DNA of 64,000 nucleotides from an uncultured Fidelibacterota bacterium. Lineage in GTDB: Bacteria; Fidelibacterota; Marinisomatia; Marinisomatales; Marinisomataceae. The stretch is from contig CACBFQ010000001.1 in assembly GCA_902538565.1 (NCBI GenBank), forward strand, positions 62,001 to 126,000, in the 5' to 3' direction. Below are positions 8,691-17,470 of the stretch, one piece after another. Position 1 is the first letter of the stretch, and the number at the start of each line of letters is the position of its first letter. The position numbers and the translations under genes were made by a program. The notes under the pieces were generated by a model. The model was not told the DNA's origin, searched no databases, and saw nothing but the letters and a program-made list of their open reading frames with translations.

Positions 8691-9437
8691 TTAATACAAA
8701 TTTCTAACATCTTGAGCTCGAATCCAACCTTTTCTTCCATCAAAAGTTGAAACTTCAATCCACACATCAGTTTTTTGATGAATTTTTACTTTATTCCCTC
8801 TATAAAATACTGATTGTTCTATTGCTTGATTTAAAAAAGGAGCAGAATAAACTATAACTTCTTCATCAACAATAATTGCATATAAATTATTTTGATCCCA
8901 AATATTTTTAGTAAAAGAAATTAAAACTGATATAAATACGATTATTGACATCAAATAAAAAATTCTTTTAAGCACTTTTAATAGAAATACTTTCATTAAA
9001 AAAAATGATAAAGCAGTCAAAAGAATAAAATATGAATTAATCAAAAGAAATTGGCTAAGTGAAAGTGATTGAAAAAAAATATTTATTATATCAATTAAGT
9101 TATTTTTAGGTAACTCAATGTAGCCATCAATATATGCTTTATTAACATTATTATTATTTTTCAAATCAGAATTGATTGGATTTAATTTTAAACCCATTTC
9201 ATATGACCATCTAGCTTTGCCAAAATTGGATTCATGAAAATAAGCATTACCTAAATTCAAAAATAAATCCTCTGAAAAGAAGCCATTTTCTAATATCTTT
9301 TCATAATTTGAAATTGCTTCTTTATAATTATTTTGACTATAAAATTCATTCCCATTATCAAAAAGCTCATTGATGTTTTGTGAAAAAACAATTGTCAAAT
9401 TAAAAAAAATAATAATGATAACTTTAAACATATTCAT
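8691..9437 (-). CDS. batE: BatE-like TPR and SH3-domain membrane protein
   Basis: Last gene of the Bat (Bacteroides aerotolerance) operon. About 248 residues: a signal peptide, two TPR-like units (residues 20-95, NNYKEAISNYEKIL and LFLNLGNAYFHESNFGKA), two membrane helices around 125-180, and a C-terminal bacterial SH3 fold (VIVYSAPFLNQAIEQSVFYRGNKVKI... GRKGWI). This TPR-TM-TM-SH3 order is that of BatE. ATG at 9437 follows AAGG; ATG 9431 is an alternative. It overlaps batD by 14 bp. Bat proteins are linked to oxidative-stress tolerance in Bacteroides and to other phenotypes in Leptospira and Francisella; the molecular role is unresolved. Confidence 0.8.
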   Translation of the reverse strand: MNMFKVIIIIFFNLTIVFSQNINELFDNGNEFYSQNNYKEAISNYEKILENGFFSEDLFLNLGNAYFHESNFGKARWSYEMGLKLNPINSDLKNNNNVNKAYIDGYIELPKNNLIDIINIFFQSLSLSQFLLINSYFILLTALSFFLMKVFLLKVLKRIFYLMSIIVFISVLISFTKNIWDQNNLYAIIVDEEVIVYSAPFLNQAIEQSVFYRGNKVKIHQKTDVWIEVSTFDGRKGWIRAQDVRNLY

Positions 9438-11130
9438 CAATCCTTTTTAAAATTTTCTTTAAAGATTTCTTAATATTCTCTTCATCTTTATCATCTTTAA
9501 GCTGAGAATATGATTTAGCTTGAAATTCATCCAAAAGCTTTGATATATCATCAAAATCATTTGATTTAATTTTATCTTTTAAAATGCTCTTCAATGAAGT
9601 GATATCAATATTTATTGAACTTAAAATATTTTTTTGATTAAAATATTTTTTGATGATTTTTATTCCGTCCTCATATATTGAATGTGATAAATCAAGTTTT
9701 TTTAATGAATTGTTTAAAGCAGTATTCAATTTTATATATTGATTTATATATCTTCTAAGATTTCTAAAACTTGATTCAAAATATGGTATTATAAATAATA
9801 TGAAGGCTATAAAAAGTATAAAGAAAATCGAATTTTGAATTTTGAATTTTGATGAAGATATCCAGTTCTGTTCACCTATTCTAATATATCTAATCAGATT
9901 TGAATTTGAATTCAAAATTTCTTTATCAGATATATCAAAGATTGTGCTCTTATTAACATTTAAATTTATATTTTTTGATAATGCTTTTGTCCATGATTTA
10001 GTATCCGAACTAAAAAAAGGTATTTCAATTGAATCAATTATATAAGAGCCGTCTTTTCTGGGAATTAAATTGTACTCCCAGGTAATCAAGCCAGAAAAAT
10101 CATCGGTAATATTTTTTTCAATTTTGGTTTCACCTTCAAAAATATCAAAATCGTCTGGAAATACGATTTTTGGTCTTCCTATATTAGAAAGATTTCCTTC
10201 TCCCTTTAAAGTCACCTTAAATACTACGGGAGATCCTTCGTCAATATTTGAATTCGATAGCGATGAATTGAGAGTAAAATCTCCAACTGCACCAGTAAAA
10301 TTTTCTGGGATATTTTGTAAAGGTAACACCTTAATTGAAACTGGGTCAGAAACAAGCAGTTTAGCTCTAGTTCTTTGAGAAAATGTATCAAAAAATGGAT
10401 CATCCCAAAAAAGCCTATTAAATGATGAGTCTTTATTTTTTGTCTCAATCTTCATAATCATTGACTCGAGATTATAAATTCCTTCTTCAATTGGAAATAA
10501 AGCTACTTCATAGATTTTTAAAGATTTGTAATTATATCCATCAATTTCTATATCAGTCCAACTTTCTGGAGTAAATTGAATTCCAACTGGGTCAAATAAT
10601 TTTTCAACCCAAAAGTCATTATATTCAGGAAATTCTGTAGATAACACCTTTGATGCTACTCTAGTGTAAAAAGTATATGTTAATTTAATTTGTTCTCCTA
10701 CATAAGCTTCGTTTGCACTTACTTTGACTTCCAGAAAAAGATCTTTAGTGGCTTGATCAGCAGTTTGTTTAGAAACTTGAATTTTGTGAGGTTCAGTTAT
10801 TAATATTTTTTGACCAATATTGACTTTCAAGGATGGTATTTCAAGCATTCCATGTTCTTTTGCAATCAAGGTCCAAGAAATTGATCTAGAAGAGGTTCTG
10901 TCGCCATTTACAAACCTATATTCACTTCCAATATTTGGACCTGAAATAATTGAAAAAGAATCTTCAATTTTTGATATATCAACCGACGGATTTTCATCAA
11001 CGTCCGAAATTTTAATTGTAAAAATTATTGATTCAGTAATACTTATATTTTTAGTTGAGACTGAAGATGATATTTCTTGTGCATTTATAAAACCTATGAA
11101 TGAAGTAATAATAAAAAAAATTCTTACCAT
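9424..11130 (-). CDS. batD: BatD aerotolerance protein
   Basis: Large exported and membrane-anchored protein of 568 residues. A signal peptide (to about residue 18) is followed by several Ig-like beta domains of the BatD type (SVSTKNISITESIIFTIKI; EVKVSANEAYVGEQIKLTY; FTLNSSLSNSNIDEGSPVVFKV). One membrane helix lies near residue 440 (FFILFIAFILFIIPYF), followed by a cytoplasmic helical tail. The gene lies between batC and batE with overlaps on both sides. It probably works with the two VWA proteins in one membrane assembly, by analogy with known Bat operons. Confidence 0.87.
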   Translation of the reverse strand: MVRIFFIITSFIGFINAQEISSSVSTKNISITESIIFTIKISDVDENPSVDISKIEDSFSIISGPNIGSEYRFVNGDRTSSRSISWTLIAKEHGMLEIPSLKVNIGQKILITEPHKIQVSKQTADQATKDLFLEVKVSANEAYVGEQIKLTYTFYTRVASKVLSTEFPEYNDFWVEKLFDPVGIQFTPESWTDIEIDGYNYKSLKIYEVALFPIEEGIYNLESMIMKIETKNKDSSFNRLFWDDPFFDTFSQRTRAKLLVSDPVSIKVLPLQNIPENFTGAVGDFTLNSSLSNSNIDEGSPVVFKVTLKGEGNLSNIGRPKIVFPDDFDIFEGETKIEKNITDDFSGLITWEYNLIPRKDGSYIIDSIEIPFFSSDTKSWTKALSKNINLNVNKSTIFDISDKEILNSNSNLIRYIRIGEQNWISSSKFKIQNSIFFILFIAFILFIIPYFESSFRNLRRYINQYIKLNTALNNSLKKLDLSHSIYEDGIKIIKKYFNQKNILSSINIDITSLKSILKDKIKSNDFDDISKLLDEFQAKSYSQLKDDKDEENIKKSLKKILKRIDEYV

Positions 11131-11852
11131 TCTTTTCCACTTTCGTTAGAGAAATTGTTTTGTTTTCGCTTTTTATTTACTTTTTCATTCTCTTTCATAG
11201 CATTTAAAATATTTTCAACATTTTGGTCAATTTCAATTTGTTTTTCTTCGTTGTTTTCCTGTTGTTTTGATTGTGATATATCTTGATTTTTTGGACCATC
11301 ATCATTATTATTTTTTTCGGGATTTCTATCAGAATTATTTGAATTATCATCCTTGTTTTTGTTTTGTTGATTCTGATCTTCGTTTTGTTTGTTTTCATTA
11401 TTTTCTGAATCTTCGCGATTATCATCCTGGTCTTGATTCTGTTGTTGAGCTTGTTGATTTTTTTCAATTTCATTCTTTACAAATTCATAGTTTTTTCTTG
11501 CATCATTATCTTCTGGATTTTTAAGAAGTGCATCTCTGTAAGATTTCAAACTTTTATCTAACATTTTTGATCTATAAAGCAAATTTCCTCGGTTATAACT
11601 TAATTCTGAAGATGGATTTAAACTATCTTGCATAGCATAATCAAAAAACTCTTCTGCTTTTTTTAGACTATCTATGGATGAATATATTGTAGCTAGATTG
11701 TAGAGAATATCATCTTTAGATAAATTCTCTTCATTTAGTAAATATTCATAATAATTTAGAGCTGATTCATAATCTCCATTATCAATCATTTTTTGTCCTA
11801 TATCCTGAGATATAACTTTTGAAAAAAGTAATATAATTATTAAAAATCTCAT
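11124..11852 (-). CDS. batC: BatC-like TPR protein with Asn/Gln/Asp-rich linker
   Basis: Exported TPR protein of 242 residues: a signal peptide (residues 1-16), three or four TPR units (about 22-125, including DNGDYESALNYYEYLL and AEEFFDYAMQDS), then about 90 residues of extreme low complexity made of N, Q, D, E and K, ending in a short basic segment. The family also has a TPR region followed by a disordered polar tail. It overlaps batB by 4 bp and batD by 7 bp. The codon bias of the tail makes open frames on both strands, which are artefacts. Confidence 0.82.
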   Translation of the reverse strand: MRFLIIILLFSKVISQDIGQKMIDNGDYESALNYYEYLLNEENLSKDDILYNLATIYSSIDSLKKAEEFFDYAMQDSLNPSSELSYNRGNLLYRSKMLDKSLKSYRDALLKNPEDNDARKNYEFVKNEIEKNQQAQQQNQDQDDNREDSENNENKQNEDQNQQNKNKDDNSNNSDRNPEKNNNDDGPKNQDISQSKQQENNEEKQIEIDQNVENILNAMKENEKVNKKRKQNNFSNESGKEW

Positions 11853-12844
11853 ATTTTTCTTTTTCCTGACGAAATTAAATAAGATATCATTAGAAGTAAT
11901 ATTGTAACTGCTAATGGATACTGAAATTTATGTTCATAGTCTGAAAATTCAAATGAACTGATTAAAGAGTCTTCCCCTTTTTTTATAATATCTATAATAT
12001 TTTCGCTTATTGGCTCACTCTTTGAGATTCGTAATAATTTTCCATTGTTTAATAACGATATTTCTCTTAAAAAATTTAAATTTATTTTTGAGAGGACTAA
12101 TTCACCTGACTCATCTTTTAAAAAAGAGTTTTGCTTACTACGAATAGGAATTAGCGATCCTTTTGAACTCCCTACGCCAATAACGTGTAGATCAATTCTA
12201 TCATTAACTAAGTAAGATATATCATCAATGGACAAATCGCTGTGATCTTCACCATCTGTAAAAAGGAAAATCATTTTTTGTTGATCATCTTCATTATCAA
12301 AAGCTTCAACTGAGGTTTTTATTGCGTTTGGTATATCAGTTCCTCTTGAAGATATCATTGAAGTATCAATACTTTTAATAAAAAGTTTTGATGCGTCGTA
12401 ATCCATTGTTAAAGGAAGATAAAGGAAATTTGAGCCAGAAAAAACTACAACGCCAATTCTATCCCCTTCAAGATTATCAACGATTTTGAATAGTTCAAAT
12501 TTAACCTTATCAATTCTTGAAGGTTTAATATCTTGAGCATCCATGCTTAAAGAAACGTCAACACAAAAAACTATATCAACACCTTTTCTTTCAACGGGTT
12601 TTACAGTTACTCCTGTCTTTATCCCTGAAATAGCAATTATTAAACTTAAAATTCCTATTAATCTAAGGAGGATTTTTAATGAAATTGTGCTTGAATTGCC
12701 AATAAATAAACTACTAAAGAAGTTTTTTGAAAAATTTTTGTTATCGAAAATTCTATATCTACTTGATCTATAAAATGAAAAGGTTATCGTTAAAAAAAAC
12801 ACAGCTAAACAAATAAGAGCAAAGTTTAAATATTCAAAGATCAT
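11849..12844 (-). CDS. batB: BatB-type von Willebrand factor A membrane protein
   Basis: 331-residue inner-membrane protein: two N-terminal hydrophobic segments, a VWA domain (about 85-280) with an intact MIDAS motif (VFCVDVSLSMDAQD, the conserved Thr in SSRGTDIPNAI and LFTDGEDHS), and a C-terminal membrane helix (PLAVTILLLMISYLI). VWA domains bind metal-dependent protein ligands. Two adjacent VWA genes followed by a TPR gene is the hallmark of Bat operons. It overlaps both neighbours by 4 bp, giving tight coupling. Confidence 0.88.
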   Translation of the reverse strand: MIFEYLNFALICLAVFFLTITFSFYRSSRYRIFDNKNFSKNFFSSLFIGNSSTISLKILLRLIGILSLIIAISGIKTGVTVKPVERKGVDIVFCVDVSLSMDAQDIKPSRIDKVKFELFKIVDNLEGDRIGVVVFSGSNFLYLPLTMDYDASKLFIKSIDTSMISSRGTDIPNAIKTSVEAFDNEDDQQKMIFLFTDGEDHSDLSIDDISYLVNDRIDLHVIGVGSSKGSLIPIRSKQNSFLKDESGELVLSKINLNFLREISLLNNGKLLRISKSEPISENIIDIIKKGEDSLISSFEFSDYEHKFQYPLAVTILLLMISYLISSGKRKI

Positions 12845-13806
12845 ATAACTCTCCTGAAATAATATGATCTTAAAATTTCATGAATTATGAGTAAGAAAAA
12901 TCCAATAGAAAGAAACCAAATATAGATTTCTTGATAACTTGAAAAATAACTTACAGTAATTTCGGATTTTTCTAAATTATCAATTTCTGAATAGATTCCG
13001 GACAAGCTTTCTTTGTCTGTAGCCCTAAAATATTTTGCATTTGTTACTTCAGCTATTCCTTTTAAGGTTTCTTCATCAATTTCATTTCTTACAAATCCCC
13101 TTCCTGGTATCTGGGTGATAGATTGGTTGGTTCCTGCTCCGATTGTATAAACTTTAATATTATATTCTTTTGCAATTTTTGCTGCTGAAATTGGATCAAT
13201 TGAACCTACATTATTACTTCCATCCGAAAGTAGAATAATTACCTTACTTTCTGAATCACTGTTTCTGAGCCTATTTACTCCATTTGCAATAGCAACGCCT
13301 ATTGCTGTTCCATCATATTTAGGCTCCATAACAGTAACTTCAGACAATAAATTATTTAAAACACTATAGTCAATTGTTAATGGGCATTGTATAAAAGTGT
13401 CCTTGCCAAAAACTAATAAACCAATTCTATCACCATTTCTATTTTCAATAAATTCTTTCGCAGCATCTTTAACAGCTTCCAATCTATTTGGCTTAAAATC
13501 ATCTGCAAGCATACTACTGCTTGTATCTAATACAAGAACGATGTCTATAACCTCTACTGTTATATCTTTATCAACAGAGGATATTCTAGGTCTTGCTAAA
13601 CCTATTATGATAGAAACTAATGCAATAATAAAAAGAGAATTAATTAAAAATACTTTTAATTTACCCTGATATCCGAAGAAATTTTTAAGACCGTTAAAAT
13701 TGGAAACTTGAATAGATGTAGATTTTTTGAAAAAAAATTTTTTAAAAATAATTAAAACCAAAAACAATGGTATTATAAATAAAAAATTTGGGTATAAAAA
13801 TTCCAT
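12841..13806 (-). CDS. batA: BatA-type von Willebrand factor A membrane protein
   Basis: First bat gene, 321 residues, with the same plan as batB: membrane segments at about 5-25 and 52-70, a VWA domain with MIDAS residues in VLDTSSSMLADD, the threonine in KYDGTAIGVAI and LLSDGSNNVG, and a C-terminal helix (IYIWFLSIGFFLLIIHEIL). Start ATG at 13806 overlaps the gatA stop by 1 bp. The genes that often precede batA, a MoxR AAA+ ATPase and a DUF58 protein, are not next to it here; gatA takes that place. Confidence 0.88.
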   Translation of the reverse strand: MEFLYPNFLFIIPLFLVLIIFKKFFFKKSTSIQVSNFNGLKNFFGYQGKLKVFLINSLFIIALVSIIIGLARPRISSVDKDITVEVIDIVLVLDTSSSMLADDFKPNRLEAVKDAAKEFIENRNGDRIGLLVFGKDTFIQCPLTIDYSVLNNLLSEVTVMEPKYDGTAIGVAIANGVNRLRNSDSESKVIILLSDGSNNVGSIDPISAAKIAKEYNIKVYTIGAGTNQSITQIPGRGFVRNEIDEETLKGIAEVTNAKYFRATDKESLSGIYSEIDNLEKSEITVSYFSSYQEIYIWFLSIGFFLLIIHEILRSYYFRRVI

Positions 13807-15167
13807 TAATTTGCTTCAAAAATTTCCTCTTCTCTTAATATATGAGCTAAACTGAATAAAGTTTCCTCTTTAAAAGAATTTGAAACTAACTGAAGTCCAA
13901 TTGGAAGATTGTCAGATGAAAACCCTGCAGGAATATTTAACGAAGCTATTCCAGCTAAATTTATGGGAACAGTAAAAATATCAGATAAATACATTTTCAA
14001 TGGATCTTCTAAATTATTTTTAAGTTTAAATGGTAATTCAGGAGCGGTAGGTATTAATAAATTTTCACATTTATTAAATAATTCTGAATAACCATTTTTT
14101 ATTAATCTTCTGACTTTTAAAGCTTTAGAAAAGTATGCATCATAATACCCTGAGGAGAGAACATAAGTTCCAGTCATAATTCTTCTTTTTACCTCGTCTG
14201 AAAATCCTTTTGACCTAGTTTCAATATAAAGCTCTGAAAGGTCTTTTGTATTGGCTCTATTACCATACCTTACTCCATCAAATCTTGATAAATTTGACGA
14301 AGCTTCAGCCATAGTTAAAACATAGTATGCAGGTATACAATAATTTAAATAAGGTAAATCAATTTCAATTATTTTTACTTTTTTCGACTTAAAGAAATCA
14401 ACTAACTGGCGATATTTTCCTGCTATTTCAACATTTATATTTTTTAGAATTTTATCAGAAACTACTCCTACTGATTTAGGAAGTTTTGAATCTTCAAAAG
14501 ATGGATTTTTAGGAACGTTAGCATCTACGCTAGTTGAATCTTTATGATCTTGACCTGAAATTGTACAAAAAGTGTTATAAACATCTTTAATAGATTTAGA
14601 CATAATACCTATTGTATCAAAAGATGATGCATGAGCTACTAAGCCATATCTGGATATACTTCCGTAAGATGGTTTTAAACCATAGATACCACAAAACGCA
14701 GCGGGCTGCCTTACTGAACCACCTGTATCAGAACCCAAAGCAATATCAGAGAGACCTTCGGCAATCGCTGCTGCAGACCCACCGCTAGAACCTCCTGCAA
14801 CTAAATTATGATCAAAAGGATTTCTAACAGATCCATAAATCGAAAATTCAGAAGATGAACCCATTGCAAACTCATCACAATTAGTTTGACCAATAATAAC
14901 ACCTCCTTCAAGTTCAATCCTATCTATTACTGTTGCATTATATGGGGAAATATATGATTCTAATATACTTGATGCACAGGTTAAAGGCTCATCCTTGATT
15001 GCAATATTATCTTTTATTAGAAATGTTTTATCTTTTAAAAGACCTTCTCTAGTTTTTTTTAAATCAATACGTTTAATACGATTTCTGATAACAGAATTTG
15101 TCTTGCTAGCAGAAATTTTATCCTTAATAATAAGTAATTTCTGCTCTAAAGAATTAGATGGATTCAT
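13806..15167 (-). CDS. gatA: glutamyl-tRNA(Gln)/aspartyl-tRNA(Asn) amidotransferase subunit A
   Basis: Amidase subunit that hydrolyses glutamine to supply ammonia for converting Glu-tRNA-Gln (or Asp-tRNA-Asn) within GatCAB. The 453-residue protein carries the amidase signature with the Ser-cisSer-Lys triad: the lysine in LIKDNIAIKDE, and the serines in AGGSSGGSAAAI and GSDTGGSVRQPAAFCG. Length is slightly short of the usual 480 but without a visible gap in the core. gatB and gatC are not in this window. It is likely co-transcribed with tatA upstream, 6 bp away, and the bat genes downstream. Confidence 0.94.
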   Translation of the reverse strand: MNPSNSLEQKLLIIKDKISASKTNSVIRNRIKRIDLKKTREGLLKDKTFLIKDNIAIKDEPLTCASSILESYISPYNATVIDRIELEGGVIIGQTNCDEFAMGSSSEFSIYGSVRNPFDHNLVAGGSSGGSAAAIAEGLSDIALGSDTGGSVRQPAAFCGIYGLKPSYGSISRYGLVAHASSFDTIGIMSKSIKDVYNTFCTISGQDHKDSTSVDANVPKNPSFEDSKLPKSVGVVSDKILKNINVEIAGKYRQLVDFFKSKKVKIIEIDLPYLNYCIPAYYVLTMAEASSNLSRFDGVRYGNRANTKDLSELYIETRSKGFSDEVKRRIMTGTYVLSSGYYDAYFSKALKVRRLIKNGYSELFNKCENLLIPTAPELPFKLKNNLEDPLKMYLSDIFTVPINLAGIASLNIPAGFSSDNLPIGLQLVSNSFKEETLFSLAHILREEEIFEAN

Positions 15168-15173
15168 CTAAAT

Positions 15174-15350
15174 TTATTTATCGGAATTTTCTGATTTTTT
15201 AATTTCTTCCTTAGTATCGTCTAAAGCACCACGAAACTCTCTTAAAGAATTTGCGAATCCTCTAGCAATACCAGGAAGTCTTTTACCACCAAAAAGAAGT
15301 AAAAGTATTAAAAAAATTAAAACTAATTCACCAGTACCTAAATTGAACAT
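15174..15350 (-). CDS. tatA: Sec-independent translocase subunit TatA/E (58 aa)
   Basis: A 58-residue protein. It begins MFNLGTGELVLIFLILLLL, has the FG-x-KRLPG hinge (FGGKRLPGIARG), and continues with an amphipathic helix (FANSLREFRGAL) and a charged tail, which is the complete TatA/TatE layout. TatA oligomers form the pore that exports folded twin-arginine substrates with TatC. Start ATG is at 15350 and stop TAA at 15174-15176, 6 bp before gatA. tatC is not seen nearby. TatB is less likely because the tail is very short. Confidence 0.93.
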   Translation of the reverse strand: MFNLGTGELVLIFLILLLLFGGKRLPGIARGFANSLREFRGALDDTKEEIKKSENSDK

Positions 15351-15364
15351 ATAAACCTCATAAT

Positions 15365-15643
15365 TTATCTAAAGTATTTTAATAAATAATATGCAATGCC
15401 GAAACCAATAATGCTACAAACATTAAATTTTAAAATAAAACCAAAATCTATAACAATTACACCGAGATTAATAAGATAATCACTGTTCATTGATCCAAAA
15501 GTAAAATCATATGAAATTAGAAAAAATTGTTTTACTGCACTACCATCCGGTAGTAGAAAAGCAAGAATATTTCCAACAAAAGTTCCTATTAAAGCTCCGG
15601 TACAAAGACCAAAAATAATTAGTTTAATGCTTCTTCTATTCAT
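15365..15643 (-). CDS. DUF4321-type small membrane protein
   Basis: 92-residue predicted inner-membrane protein. It has an N-terminal helix with GLCTGALIGTFVGNILAFLLP, a central segment ending in a short FTFGSMNSDYLINLGVIVIDFGFILKFN stretch read here as two parts, and a C-terminal helix (IIGFGIAYYLLKYF). This pattern (basic start, glycine-rich helix, LP, FG, then LKFN before the last helix) recalls the DUF4321 family of unknown function. It overlaps the protease gene upstream by 4 bp and precedes tatA by 14 bp. No function can be assigned. Confidence 0.7.
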   Translation of the reverse strand: MNRRSIKLIIFGLCTGALIGTFVGNILAFLLPDGSAVKQFFLISYDFTFGSMNSDYLINLGVIVIDFGFILKFNVCSIIGFGIAYYLLKYFR

Positions 15644-16740
15644 ACTTCGCCTAATGTTAATTTTATATCCTTAAAATTATCTTCTCTAAGGACTGTTAAT
15701 ATAATTTCGTCTCCAGCTCTGAAGTCTAATTTAACTAAAACTGCTTTAATTTCCTCTAATGATTCAATTTTATAACCTTCAATTGCAACTATAATATCTC
15801 CCCTATACAACTCTTCGTTTATGGCGGTCGAATTGTAATCTACTTTATCTATAAATAACCCAATTTCATCTTTTGCTGGACCATATAAATACTGTCGGGC
15901 ATTTAATCCAAAAGAAACTCTTCTATCAATCACTCCTTTGAGCCTTAATTCATTTGCTATTTTTTTTGCAAAATTTATTGGAATAGCAAATCCTAAATTT
16001 TGTGAATCTGCTCTTATAAATGTGTTAATTGCAATAACGTTACCTTTTGCGTCAATTAATGGACCTCCACTATTTCCAGGATTTAATGATGCATCAGTCT
16101 GAATCATATTATCTAATAATTTTATATCAGGTAACAATTCTCCTGAAGAATCTAATAATCTGCCAGATCTGGAATCAATACTAAAGTCTGCATTAACTGC
16201 ACTAACGATACCAGCAGATGCAATGGGTTGATATTGAACATTTGAGATTAAGTTTCTAGGATTACCTAAGGCAATTGCCCATTCACCAACTTTTACATCA
16301 TCAGAATTACCTAAATTACAGTATTCGAAGTCATCTCCTTCAATCTTTAGTAATGCAATATCAGAAACAGTATCCACTCCAACTATTGCCGCATCATAGG
16401 TTTGCCCTCCAGGTACAACTACAGTAACATTAATTTCTGTTGTAATAACAGCAGACGAAAAGCTATCTCTAATATTATGAGCATTAGTAAGTATATACCC
16501 ATCCTTACTAATTATAAATCCTGATCCATTTGAAGAAGCTGGCTTTAAATTTCTATATCCTCTCCATGTTCTTAGGACTCTCTCCTGACTTCTGTATATT
16601 CCCACAACTCCTGGACTTGCTAATTCAATAGCGTTAGAAATTGCAGTAGATTTAGAAGATGATAGTTGAATATCTTCTTTTTTTGCATTATTGCACCCTG
16701 CAAATAAAAAAACAATTAAAATAACATACTTAATTCTCAT
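15640..16740 (-). CDS. HtrA/Deg-like serine protease, lipoprotein
   Basis: Envelope quality-control protease of 366 residues. A lipoprotein signal (FLFAGC, acylated Cys16) anchors it. The trypsin-like domain has a complete triad: H88 in TNAHN, D127 in SDIALLKI, and S224 in NPGNSGGPL. A single PDZ domain follows (about 275-360, NEELYRGDIIVAIEGYKIESLEEI). The single PDZ resembles DegS-type proteins, but the lipid anchor replaces the transmembrane helix. The oxyanion loop and LNPGNSGGPLID strand look normal, so activity is expected. It overlaps truA by 11 bp. Confidence 0.9.
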   Translation of the reverse strand: MRIKYVILIVFLFAGCNNAKKEDIQLSSSKSTAISNAIELASPGVVGIYRSQERVLRTWRGYRNLKPASSNGSGFIISKDGYILTNAHNIRDSFSSAVITTEINVTVVVPGGQTYDAAIVGVDTVSDIALLKIEGDDFEYCNLGNSDDVKVGEWAIALGNPRNLISNVQYQPIASAGIVSAVNADFSIDSRSGRLLDSSGELLPDIKLLDNMIQTDASLNPGNSGGPLIDAKGNVIAINTFIRADSQNLGFAIPINFAKKIANELRLKGVIDRRVSFGLNARQYLYGPAKDEIGLFIDKVDYNSTAINEELYRGDIIVAIEGYKIESLEEIKAVLVKLDFRAGDEIILTVLREDNFKDIKLTLGEV

Positions 16741-17470
16741 ATAAAATTTCCTTTAAAACTAAACCATTAGAAGGAGCTTTATATATTTTTGCGTCCTTAA
16801 TAGGCTGATTTAATAAAGTCCTAAAATCATCAATTGAAATTTTATTTTGACTAACTGCAATCATGCTTCCAACTAAATACCTTACCATATGATGTAAAAA
16901 TCTATTTCCATGAATAATATATAATAGTTTTTTATGATTTTTATCATCAAAAACCCATTTTGAAGTAAATATTTCACAATCATTATTTTGTTTGTTTGAA
17001 AATTTAGAAAAAGATAAAAAATTGTGTTTACCTTCAATTATTTTTGATACTTCCATTAATAACTTTATATCAATATTCTTTACATGATAATGATCTTTCA
17101 AATAAAGAGGATTATCACTTAAACAACATAAATAGTTGTACTCTTTACTCTTTGCATCAAACCTACTGTGAAAACTTTCTTCAATTTTTGACAAATGAGA
17201 TATTCTTATTTCTTTATTAAGTCTGGCATTTATTGCTCGATGTAGCTCATTATCAGTTAACTTAGAATCTAAATCAAAATGAGCAACTTGACCTAATGCG
17301 TGTACACCAGCATCGGTTCTGCTTGCACCAAAAATCTTAACTTTTTTATTATTATTTAAGGCAAATATTGATGATTCAATTTTATCTTGGATTCCGCTTT
17401 GATTTTTTTGTGACTGAAAGCCTGAAAAGTTAGTACCATCATATTGAATTACAATTTTATATCTAGTCAT
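16730..17470 (-). CDS. truA: tRNA pseudouridine(38-40) synthase
   Basis: Isomerises uridines 38-40 in the tRNA anticodon arm. The 246-residue protein shows the family start YKIVIQYDGTNFSGFQ, the catalytic aspartate in GASRTDAGVHALGQVAHFD, and HNFLSFSK and the C-terminal FLHHMVRYLVG motif. Full family length. It overlaps lnt upstream by 4 bp and the HtrA-like gene downstream by 11 bp. Confidence 0.95.
   Translation of the reverse strand: MTRYKIVIQYDGTNFSGFQSQKNQSGIQDKIESSIFALNNNKKVKIFGASRTDAGVHALGQVAHFDLDSKLTDNELHRAINARLNKEIRISHLSKIEESFHSRFDAKSKEYNYLCCLSDNPLYLKDHYHVKNIDIKLLMEVSKIIEGKHNFLSFSKFSNKQNNDCEIFTSKWVFDDKNHKKLLYIIHGNRFLHHMVRYLVGSMIAVSQNKISIDDFRTLLNQPIKDAKIYKAPSNGLVLKEILYEN

Noticed and set aside
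11204-11524. Basic and aromatic frames on both strands in batC
   Set aside because: Products of the Asn/Gln/Asp-rich linker codons read out of frame.
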